This document shows, one piece after another, positions 49,722-62,500 of a DNA stretch of 64,000 nt. The notes under the pieces were generated by a model, which did not search any database, had not been told where the DNA came from, and saw nothing but the letters and a program-made list of their open reading frames with translations. A program made the position numbers and the translations under genes. Within the stretch, counting starts at the first letter, position 1. Each line of letters begins with the position of its first letter. Origin of the DNA: Hoplostethus atlanticus (lineage: Eukaryota > Chordata > Actinopteri > Trachichthyiformes > Trachichthyidae); the NCBI GenBank assembly GCA_034670405.1, contig JAXDDX010000295.1, positions 186,001 through 250,000 of the forward strand, read 5' to 3'.

Positions 49722-50354
49722 ATGAGTGCAACCATCTCCCATTCATTTGCAGACCAGCGTCCTGCCTATTTTAGCCATACCAGTGGTCTGACGTGCAGCC
49801 TGTCTCCTTCTAGTGCTTCTATTGGTCACACAGAGGACCATATTCACTGTCACCACCAACAGTCAGGATCAGACTCTCTGGCTAACACAGTGCCCTTCAT
49901 CCTCTACCCTTCCAGCATGGACCCAGCTAGCCTCAGCCTCTACAAAGGCTCGTTCAGGGGCCACAGCCCCGGCCTCCTCCCCTATCTGACCCCTTTCCAC
50001 CATGGACATTTTGGTGTCTATGAGTGTCCTTTTGAGCCGGCGTTCATCCAGAAGCGCAATGAGCGGGAGCGTCAGAGAGTGAAGTGCGTGAACCAGGGCT
50101 ACGCCAAGCTGAGGGACCACCTGCCAGGGCGAACTGGTGACAAGCGCCTCAGCAAAGTGGAAACACTAAGAGCTGCTATTCGTTACATTAAGTATTTGCA
50201 GAGTTTGGTTGAGGGGAAAGGGCAGGCAAGCCACACCCTCAGAGCTGCCACTCATAAATTGGAGGACGCAGGGCACAGTGGTGGAGAGTCACCCAGTTCC
50301 TCCTCCTCTCCAGGTCCAGACTGTGGTGGAGAGTCTGAGGGCTTTGGATGTTAG
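49722..50354 (+). CDS. ascl5: Achaete-scute family bHLH transcription factor 5
   Basis: A single-exon frame of 210 aa from the ATG at 49722; the frame is open further upstream, but no ATG occurs there. A 3' splice site at 49584 suggests an upstream untranslated exon. Residues about 108-165 form a basic helix-loop-helix: QKRNERERQRVKCVNQGYAK, then LRDHLPGRTGDKRLSKVETL and RAAIRYIKYLQSLVE. ERERQRV is the basic region that contacts E-box DNA with an E-protein partner. QKRNERERQRVKCVN and RAAIRYIKYLQ fit ASCL5 better than ASCL4 (RAAIDYIKHLQ) or ASCL1. The next gene, cacna1s, is the neighbour of ASCL5 in human 1q32. A Gln stands where mammals have Glu in VNEGYA. The Ser/Gly/Glu-rich tail is variable. 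ASCL5 acts in tooth and craniofacial epithelium in mammals; its fish role is inferred. Confidence 0.85.
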   Translation: MSATISHSFADQRPAYFSHTSGLTCSLSPSSASIGHTEDHIHCHHQQSGSDSLANTVPFILYPSSMDPASLSLYKGSFRGHSPGLLPYLTPFHHGHFGVYECPFEPAFIQKRNERERQRVKCVNQGYAKLRDHLPGRTGDKRLSKVETLRAAIRYIKYLQSLVEGKGQASHTLRAATHKLEDAGHSGGESPSSSSSPGPDCGGESEGFGC

Positions 50355-51990
50355 GAGGGAATGGTGGGTGGGGTAGTTTGATGGAATAAAAGTAGAGTCC
50401 ACACACGTAAAGCTGCTCCCAAGGATTATATATCAATTTAGCTAAAACAGCTTGAAACCGTCACCTGTCTAGGTTTCTATTCTTTCTACACTTTAGGAGC
50501 AACGTTCAGTGTATGGACTCTACTTTTATTCAGTGTAATGTATTGTGTCCTGTTTAAGACTGGGATGTGATGTGTATGTTTTTACTCTACTGGGATAGTT
50601 TGGTGGGCATATTTCTGATGACAAACAAAAATGTATGAGGGAGCAAAATATGTAGAAGAAGAACAGTTTTGAAAAGTGTTTGCATAGTATGAAATTCAAA
50701 TCTGTGTGGTTACCACTGTGTTGACATTGTGTCACTGTAAGTTACAAAATGTATACATTTAAAATCCATATCTGTTCGGTATAATTTGGTTTTCATTCTT
50801 GAACTCTATTTTCATTTCTATATGTCTATTTTAGAAAGAAATGTGTTCATTCATTATTCAGCATTTGAAAATGTGCCACAAGAGGGATAATAATAATATC
50901 CACTATAGCATCCATAATCACCATGAAACCAGAAATTATTTTGTAAGAGCACATGTCACATTTTTCACACGTTGAATGTTCTATGATAGAAACTTTTATT
51001 GGCTTTTTGAATTATTGATAAAAATTCTGGTTACGACAGCAGATATCTCGGGAAAGAAAATAGACAGATTTTTTTTATTGTGCTTTGTTTTTCAAAGGGT
51101 GGTTGCTGAATGACTGATAATACAAACAGATTATGTGAGGGCCTTTTAGTTGCTTGTTTGTTTTCCTTGTGCTTGGGATCTAGGCGGTTCTAGGTTCAGA
51201 AAACATCTGGGGAACATCCCAGAATATCCAGAGTTTTTCACAGACCTTTGTAGGGGGTTTTAAAGGTTTTAAATTTCAACATCTACAAACCCATATTTCC
51301 AAGCATTTGGAGATGAATATAGACAGCCCATATCACCTACAATTTCTGTATCAACAAATACAACTTAACCAATGAAAATATCATCTGGGGGGTGGAAACA
51401 GAACGCATGCTAGTTAGTTGCTGTTGTTGCACCAGTCTCTTTATCTCTACCTGATAATCTTTCTTCCTGTGTGTCCTGGTGTCTCTTCCATCTTCTCCTC
51501 TCTTCTGACTGTATTGTCAACCACTAACATTAAAAAGGTAAAGAGGAAATAGTAAACATTACTCTCTCATTTTTTCTTAATGATGTCTTAATGTATTAGT
51601 AAGCAAATACCCAAACAAAAACTCAAAACTGGCAGAAACTTCTTACCATTGAAAATAAAAGTTTGCAACAGACTCGGTCCTCAAACAGTTGTGGAGATAT
51701 GACATGATAGAAATGTCACATCTCCACAATTGTTTCTCCATGCCTTGCTATCTTGAGAGGGGAAATAGCCAAATAGCTCCAACTTCAAAAAGTGTCTATT
51801 TGTGTGTATATTTGTAGAAAGAAAGAAATAGTGAAAATGAACAACCTGCCCTTTTCATAAAATAAATGAATGAAAATAGGCAACATTATTTAGTTGTGCA
51901 TTCTAATGCATTCACTTTATCTGTAATGTGGATAAACCATTTGTATTTTGTATCTGTGGCTTTTAGAGCCAAAACAAGCTATGTTTCACA
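50355..51990. other. ascl5 3' region and spacer
   Basis: Probable 3' untranslated region; AATAAA at about 50384 is only 30 bp after the stop, so the true end may be further on. No exon or transposon end is recognised in the rest, which is AT-rich. Confidence 0.4.
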
Positions 51991-53231
<1,241 letters not shown>

Positions 53232-53794
53232 TATGTAGCTATGAATCAATCACTGACATTTCTCAGCATCTACTACCATAATATGATTGTAACTGAACCA
53301 GGGCTGGACTGGGACAATAATTCAGGCGGGGAATTTGCTGACCTCCTCCTTCTGACTGACCCTTGCTTATGAACGTACCTGTAATTTTACAACATATTTG
53401 CTGCATCTTCCTTCAAGAGCCTTCCTCTTCTTTATCCCCTTTTTTGTTTTTACACAGACATCATACCTGCACATTGTCAACAGGTATGCATGGCATCATG
53501 ACATGGCACTGATTGATTAAGGAAGCAAAACAAACAAATTGTGTCTGCTAATTGGCTATACATTGTTTGCTGATGCTGTGGGGCCAATCACTTCTCACGA
53601 GAAGCAAAGGATCTGGTTGCTCTGTGTTGCTCCTAAGTAAATTATATATTGCATTTTACGTTTTAATCACTGGCTAGTGAGCCATGACTGTGAGCCAAAC
53701 CAAGAAGGCGTACCACCGGGAGTTCTCCCAACCAACATCTGGACCTATGACAGAAAGTACAACAGCTAATAAAAAGGTCAGTATGGACACATAT

Positions 53795-54700
53795 CATGGG
53801 TGCAGAAAATAACAGAAACACCACATGAATACACAGGCCAGGCATATTCACTTAAATGCCTATTAGCAGTATGTGTCAACTTTAAAACAGGGCTGACAAT
53901 CATCACTTTTGTATGGGTTTTCAAAGCAACATGAGACATGAGAGTACCACAGAGGACCAATAGTTGATGCCCGAATTGCTGGGACATCAGACACAAAAAT
54001 TGTAAAAATGGGGGGAGTACATGGGGGGAGTAGTCTTGAAATCATGACAACATATGCCAAACAGACAAACTGCATTGGCAAAGAGAGACAATGGTGGCAA
54101 GTGGAAGCTTAGGGCAGTTGTTAAACACCACAAAACTTCAGACAGGTCTGCCATTCAGAAAGCACTTCAAAGGCCAACAGATGCATAAACTGGTGTAAGG
54201 TGCACAAAACCAGGAGACTTGAGCAATGGAAAAGATTTAATATTGTCTAATGCATTGTGTTTGAACATTTTTCCTCCATCTAGAGGGTTTAAGTTTGGAG
54301 AAAGCCAAAGGATGCATTCAACCCACAACTGTTGTGGATCTGTACTAGTATAGCAGCACCATCTCTGGGAGTCATTAGGTCTGATAGTTGCTCTGTAACG
54401 GCCAAAGCATATGATGCCTGTTACAGGATAGGGTGCAAACACTGTTCCCTCATGATGTTCCCATATTCCAAGATGAAAACGCCCCCCTACACCCTGCTGG
54501 TTTTATGAACAGCAGGATGACAAACTCCTTTTATGGCCTACCCAATCAGCCCGTCATCTGAATCTTCATCCCTCAAACAACCGGAGGCTTTCTTTTTTTT
54601 AAGAAATACCCAATAACTGACTACACACAGTCCAGGATGCAGTATGACACCAGGACAGGGAGGACTGACGCTGTTCTGAAGGCACACACTGACCCTACTC
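53795..54700 (+). mobile_element. Decayed Tc1-like transposon, plus strand
   Basis: Broken frames recall Tc1 transposase: around 54200 GCACAAAACCAGGAGACTTG then AGCAATGGAAAAGATTTAAT resembles the RWCKAHKTWT.EQWK region, and around 54465 CAAGATGAAAACGCCCC resembles the QDENAP catalytic Asp. No clear ends are seen. Confidence 0.5.
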
Positions 54701-54870
54701 CTTAATAAATACTTGCTCTGTTTTCTGTTATTTTCCCACCCCCTGTTCTTCCTCTAGGGTTGGGGTTAGTGTGTGACACCCTCACCTCTAAACATTCCGC
54801 TGATCCCAGACTATATCTGTGCCCATGTTCCCTTTTGTCACCCCACCCCATTGCAGCCACGCTCATTGTC

Positions 54871-55221
54871 TATATTTATTCTCTTGACTAACCAGCTGTT
54901 CAGTAAACCAATACCTTACAAGTGGAGGGGACAGTTGTCACTCCAGAGAGAGAGAAGGGTATAGCGAGTGAGCAAGCGAGAGAGCGAGAGAGAGAGAGAG
55001 AGCTCAGTCAGACCATCAGTAAGAGACTAAGTAAGTGAGAGAGAAGACAGGGAGACAAATGGAGGACAAGAGTGGTTACCACTGAGTAGGCCAACCCAGA
55101 CTTCGAAAAGGACTGTACTACCACATTTTGATCTTCGGACAGGATTTTTGGAATACTCCTACTGCTTCTACTGCTCAAGTCACCATCTAAGTAACTTAAA
55201 AATACTCCCATTCAAGCTACA
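54871..55221 (+). promoter_or_regulatory. Candidate cacna1s promoter and 5' leader
   Basis: CTATATTTATT (about 54870-54880) is TATA-like and one base off a MEF2 site. A CAGCTG E-box follows at 54893-54898, as expected near muscle genes. A (GA)n tract at 54968-55001 lies in the leader. The start codon context is ACAATGG. No transcription start can be proved from sequence alone. Confidence 0.4.
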
Positions 55222-58200
55222 ATGGCAGACAGCAACAATCCGCCAATGTCATCCTACATTATGGATGAGGAAACGCTGAAGAGGAAGCAAAAGGAGAAGC
55301 TGAAGAAACTAATGGCCACAGGGGGCAACCCTCGGCCAGCACGCTCCCTCTTCTTCTTGACACTAAAGAACCCCTTCCGCAAGGCCTGCATCAACATTGT
55401 GGAGTGGAAGTATCCTTCTAAGGTCAGGGGTCACTGGGCAGAGGCATGGTTGGATCAAACAAATAAGCTAACACTTTATGTCATGGGGCCATAGTTGTTT
55501 TAAGTAGTCAACAAATACTCTTTTATAGTGAATAAATAATGGCAGCAGAGCAGGCAGATATCACAGTTGTACAATGACAACATATTGATATTTTCAATTA
55601 CTCTTCATCATTGTGTTGGGTTTCTGAATAAGATTGTGAGTGTAAATCAATGAAAAAATCAACTGCAACCAAGAATTGTTTACAACACAAAAGAGAAAGT
55701 TTGACTCCATTTAGATACCTGAGTAAATTAGCTTAGCTTTCACATCTATCCTGTTTTGGTAAGGAATAATGACTTTGGCTGCAGTAAGAGCAAACAGTAA
55801 CATCTTCCTAATCCTCTGGATGTGGTGATGGATGATCACAGAGCTGTAAAATAGTTGGTTGAGACAGCTTGATAATATTCCTGGAGATGGACAGCTGTCT
55901 TCCCAGATCACTAGCTAAAAACAGACTTGAAAAGCTAGGAAGAATGCTGCCTCACAACTTGAAAGTTTGAGTCTCAAAGTTGCATTCGTAAAGCAATTAT
56001 CAATTGACCGCTTACAATGGATTTGCCCCTAAATTGATTTAGTACGTTATCATTTGCCGATTTGTACCTTTTGACCTACGAGAATACAATAAATAGGTTG
56101 ACATTATCCAATTACATCTGCTCCACTATTTGGACCTTAAATTTAGTGGTCCTGTTTCAGACACCATTGAAATAGACCCTGTCATGCCATAACAAATCCA
56201 TTGTTGACAGTGGAGATGTCCCTGCTAGCATTCATGTAGTATACAGCAAGGAAATATAATTAACAGAAAAATTAATAGATGTTTTCAAACTCTGAGCATT
56301 GGGATTGATAAAAAAAAAAACTTTGGTTGCTGGTTAATGCCAGATGGTCTTATGACATGTAACAAGTCTAGCTAGCATATTAGCTGTTTGAAGGTACGGT
56401 TCTCTCTTTGTTAGGTAACAGCTGCTGATAAAACATTGTGATTAGTGTGCTGGTATGCACACAATAACTTTTTTTCACCACCAACGCACAGGAGATAAAA
56501 TAACTTGCAGATGTAAAAGTATCTCTTTATAGAATATCACGGTTTAGATAGTCCTTTAATGGTACATCAAACAGAAACCATGCCATGTCTCTGGCTAGCT
56601 TGATCTGTATTAATTGAACACGAACCAAACATAGTCACACGCTGTACACTGAAAATGCTTTTTATATCTATTTGCACTAAATTTATCTCAGTTGAAAATA
56701 AGAATCACAACTACTGCATTAATAGATAGTGTACCAAATGATTGGTGTTGAAAGGTATGGCCGCTGTACACATTATTTGTGGGTTTCATCCCATCCCATT
56801 CAAACACTATAACAATTGTTATGACAGCAACCTTACTGGGTGCTGCAATTACTATAGAACTGCAGTTAGAAGAAGACAGCTCCAACACCACAAACATGCA
56901 CGCACCTACACACAAACGCAAAAACACTCACATGCTCACACACATCCACACATCAACAACCACCTAGTAACAGCTTAGCAACCACTAGTAATCACTTAGC
57001 AACTATCTTGTATAGCAACCACTTGTAATCATCTATCAACCACCTAGTAACAGTGTAGCAACCACTAGTAATCACCTAGCAACAACCTAGAAACAATTAC
57101 TTATTACCTAGCAACCACATAGTACACCCTAGTGCCAAGTAATTTTAGCACAATGTTGAAGCTCTTCCTGCAATAACAGGCAAGACCAAATCTCTCTTCT
57201 TTTTCATTAAAGAAGAAGTAAGGTATAGTAATAATAATACATTAATTTTACTTACATTAATACCAATACATTGAGGGTAGACTTTGGTCTGCATTTTTTT
57301 TCCAGCTGCGCTTCACAATAACATTTGCCTTACTAGGAATTAGCAGCAGAGTGGGACATCATAAGGGACACACAAGATATTTGAGTCAACCAGGCATTGG
57401 TACAATAGTGACTCTGCAGCTAATTAAACTGCTAATTACCTTTACCTTTACCTTTATTACCTTTAATTACCTTCATTACCTAGGGCTCTGATCATTTTTC
57501 AAATTTTACATATGCAAAGAGAAAATATGAGTTTTTTTTTATATTTCTCATGTTCTATTTAGCCTTGCATGGGCTACTGCAATTACTGATATTCTCAATT
57601 AAAGTCACAAGGAAATGGCATTTCGATGGTGTCTTGCTTCCATAATACAACATATTTCTGATTGAATATAGGATGTTGGGCAGGAAATAACATTAGTTAA
57701 AAAGTAAAAAAAATGCTTCAACTGTCACAAATTGTTCTTCAAAATGAGTAAATAAAAGTTGTGAATGTGCAGGTTTTAGGCTAAACAATCTGCGATGGTA
57801 TTATTGGTTGGAATAATTTTATATTTTACAATCATTTTTCCATACATTTTTCTTTATGTATGCCTACTAGTATACCATGAAATAACCACTAAAGATACAC
57901 TGTCCTCCAGGAAGTAAAAGTAAAGGGATTTTGATATAAAAATAAGAGAAAGTAAATATTTTATGTTTTGTTTGTTTATGATATGGAAAACTAGCTAACA
58001 AAGTGAAAAAGTAATTTCTGATTATTATTACACCATAAAAATAAGGCCAAAAATACTGTCACCTTATACCACTAAAGGCCCTAGCATACCTATTATGGTA
58101 GAGGTGACAGGATCCATGGCAGCAAGCAAGCTTCCTATAATTCACTTTCAGACCTTTTGAAATCATCATCCTACTGGCCATCTTCGCCAACTGTGTGGCC

Positions 58201-58745
58201 CTGGCCGTGTACTTGCCCATGCCGGAGGAAGACAGCAACAACACCAACAGTAACTTGGTGAGTCAGCATTCTGACTGTGTGTGTGTGTGTGCATGTACAT
58301 GCATGCATGTGTCTGTGTGTAAATGGACATTGTAAATGAAAACATACACTCATAGGCCGTGTTATAATGATGCTATAGCACAGATTCTAGTTCTTCCAAT
58401 CTCATCAGTAGTTCTTCCAACCTCAGTGTTTACTGAGGTTATACAAGCTGCTCATCAGTTTTGTAGACTGTACTCAGGAGGCCACAACCCAACAGGCCAC
58501 TTTGGTGCCACCACTCGTGGGCCTAGATAGTTGAAATCACTGTCACCAAATGCGGGGATGGATGGATGTCTCACTGGGGCTCTCACTTGGTTATGTATTG
58601 AAATTACTTCCATAGACCCACATGTCAGAACTGATTCTTGAGACTTTTCCATCCTGACAAAAATTATGGGGGCAACACTGAGTCTACAATTTTTTGGTAT
58701 GAAAATATACAAATCTAAAGATATTGATTATCGGCACAAAATATA

Positions 58746-58784
<39 letters not shown>

Positions 58785-59287
58785 CATCAGCTGCAGTAGC
58801 TAGCCAGGCACTGTACTCATAAATAGATCGTGTAGCATTCTACTGTACACTGATGGTCCCAAAGGGACCTATAAGGGCAATACAAAAATACAGTGACAGT
58901 CCAGTATATGGACCAAACCCCCTTCAAGGACCTCAAGGCTCCTCAAGGACCTGCAACATTTCTAGTCTTGAATAGAATTGTTATTTTATCAATGTTTTGG
59001 GAGACTCTAGTTAGTATTCACTTCTTTGAAAAGGTCTCACTCAAGCTAACATTAGACATATTAAACAGAACACAACCAACAATTGCAACATTTCAAGAAC
59101 ATATGAAAATGTATGAAGAAAATAGATTTAAAAAAATAAGTACCGTATGGGAATATGCTAAAGAATGAAGACCATACATAGGAAGAAAAACAATTCAACT
59201 GATCAAATATATACAATTTACAGCTGTAAATATGTGATCTCTTGATTCCAAAACTCACACCAGTCACGCACACACACGCGCACACAC

Positions 59288-59326
<39 letters not shown>

Positions 59327-59475
59327 TACAGACAGTCCTTGCATGATGTCCTTGAGCTCAGGTGATAGAGAGGGACAGCTGTCCACTCCGGCTGGCTGTG
59401 CAAATGGCTTATATTTAGTCCTCCCTTCAGTAAAACACACTAAAGCTGTTTGTGTGTGTGTGTGCGTGTGTGTGT

Positions 59476-59531
<56 letters not shown>

Positions 59532-62500
59532 GTGAGAGAGTATTCAGTGTTTCCATGAGAATTTGATTCTTGTCAGGGTGTTAAAACTTCTGAAACAGCA
59601 TCAGAATCAATTAAGGTTAAAGGCACAATAAATATGTAATCAATCAAACTGCATCACATTCACCATATCAGAGGTGGACGAAACTGACCGGGCCAGATCC
59701 CATTTTTAATGATTTTAAGTACAATATCAGACCCCAGATCAGTCTAACCTCGCTGAATTCTACTGTCAGTGTGGTGTGTAAATAAAGCAGACAAGTAGAG
59801 AAACCGCTGTCATGTTAGCTGCCCAGAGTTGTTCACTGCATGCCTCTGCTGAAATGAGAGAGGCCATAAAAAACATTCCAAAAGTGTGCGTGTGCGCGTG
59901 CGCGTGTGTGTGTCCGTGTGCGTGTGTGTGTGTGTGAAATAGATAGGGGTGATATGTGGCAGAAAATATGAATGCATTTGTAAATAACAGGAGCAAGAAG
60001 ATGGATGACTTGGCTAGAGGACTAACATAACTCAAGCCATGAAAGAAAATATAGTTATTGTACCAGTGGTGCTATTTTAATTTGAAATTTAACATTTTTT
60101 TAAAATCCCTCTAACACTCACGCTTTTTCACTCAAGAAATAATGCTTGCTTGAAGTACTAACATTTGTGAGTAACACAGATTAAAAAAAACAACTTTTAT
60201 TATCGTTGTCTTACAGGAAAGTCTGGAGTACATCTTCCTCATCATCTTCTCTGTAGAGTGTTTCCTGAAGATTGTAGCGTATGGCTTTCTTTTCCACGCA
60301 GACGCTTACCTAAGAAATTGTTGGAACATACTGGACTTTGTTTGTGTGTCTGTCGGGTAAGTTGTCATGCATGCTGTGGTGTGCCCAATGCAATTGGAAT
60401 TTCAAGATGCAGTCATCTCTGATGCTTTTATTTTGTATTCTGTGAAAATTGTGTTCTGTGGAATTAATTGGTTTGCACTATTTAACTTGATGAGTTATAG
60501 GAGAGCTTAATCAAAGGAATGTAACTAAGCAGATAATGATAATTCTGTAATCACTCTGTTGTGAATCAATTCTCTTGTACTCATACTACTTACTGTGTTG
60601 GCTTCACGTTTTGATATTGAATGTCTGTCTCTTCAGGCTGTTTACCGTGGTTGTGGATGCCATCAATCACATCAGTGGAGTTGAGGCTCCAGTGGGAGAT
60701 AAAGGTGGCGGAGGTTTTGACATGAAAGCCCTGCGAGCATTCAGAGTCCTGCGACCCCTCAGACTGGTCTCTGGAGTCCCCAGTAAGAAACTAGTTATCT
60801 GTGCTCCTTGATCTCCATTTCTGACACAATTGCAATTTGAGGGCCCACCCTACCCAAGATGATGATGAAGATTATTTCCTTTAAATAATTGTTTCCATAT
60901 AGCAATGCCATGCAGTAAAGGTTTAAACCAGTGGCCTCCAACAATGTGACATCCAGAGCCATATGTATACAGGTGTTCCCTCCAACCAAACACTACAGCA
61001 TCCCATTTCACTAATTAACATTACATTACATTACAGTCATTTAGCAGACGCTTTTATCCAAAGCGACTTACAATAAGTGCATTCAACATAGGTAGGCAAG
61101 AAAACTACTAGTCACCAGAAATCGTAAGTGCATTTCCTTCCTAAACAAGCAACTAAGAGCATAACTAGTGTTAAGGTAAGAGTGCAATAAGTTAGCAACC
61201 TACTATATCTTAAACAAATGAGACAAATGAGACAAATAAGAGAATCAAATAACAAGAGCTAAGACAAATAAGTGAACCAAATAAGCAAGAGCTAAGACAA
61301 ATAAGTGTATCAAATGAACAAGAGCCAATAAACAAGAGCTCAGACACATAATTGACGACAAATAGGCAAGGCTAAGAGGAAGAGTCAGGGTAGTGTTTCC
61401 TGAAGAGGTGGGTTTTCAGCCTGCGGCGAAAGATGGGCAGCGACTCTGCTGTCCTGACATCAGTGGGGAGTTCATTCCACCACTGCGGGGCCAGGACAGA
61501 GAAGAGCCGTGACCGTGTAGATCGGCCGCAGGGCCCTCTGAGCGACGGGACAACCAGTCGCCTCGAGGCAGCAGAGCGAAGTGGTCGGGCGGGGGTGTAA
61601 GGCTTGAATTAACACATCTTAACCCATAGTGGATGACCTCATCAGTTAAATTAGGAACCTTTGGAGATGGATAGAGATTTTTGTAAATGTGCTCTGGATG
61701 GCACATGATTGTTGAGCACTGGTTGAAAACCTGTTATCTCAGAGCGTATTTATGAGATTTATTTTGAGATGAATGTTGTTATTCCCCTCCAGGCCTGCAA
61801 GTGGTGATGAACTCCATCCTGAAGTCCATGCTGCCTCTGTTCCACATCACTCTACTGGTCTTCTTCATGGTTACCATCTACTCCATTATGGGTCTGGAGC
61901 TCTTCAAGTGCAAAATGCACAAGACCTGCTACTACAGAGGCACAAGTATGCAGCAACACATGGTCATGTGTGACACTTACGCTGCCAGGGTTACAGTGCA
62001 TTCACATCAAGCACCACCACTTTGCTTTGCACATCACTTCGCTATATCAAAAGTGTTCAGGGGTCAAGCTTCGGAGCAAATTCTCGGTTTGTTTAATGTT
62101 ATTCTTTTAATATTATTTTTATATTTTTGCATGGAAAAAGTAAATTATGCTTTACTCTAGTGAGCTAGCTAAGTGGTTACAACTATTTGGAAGTGATGGG
62201 ATAAGTAGTCTAGCAAGCTAAACATTGCTTGGTTAGCTTACCAGAGCTAAAGTTAGCAGATAAAATATTTTAGGCTAGCAGAGAATTTTAGGACTGCATT
62301 TTTGCCAAAATGTGATTGGTTCTCACTCCACAACCATCCTGTTAATTTATATAATATATATTTTTTAACTCTTCTCATTGCATTGCGGGCCTGGTTCGCA
62401 TTTATTTTAGAGCTAGTTAAGTAGTTACAACTATTTGGAAGTGATGGAATAAGTAGGCTAGCAAGCTAAACATTACTTGGTTAGCGTACCAGGGGTAGTG

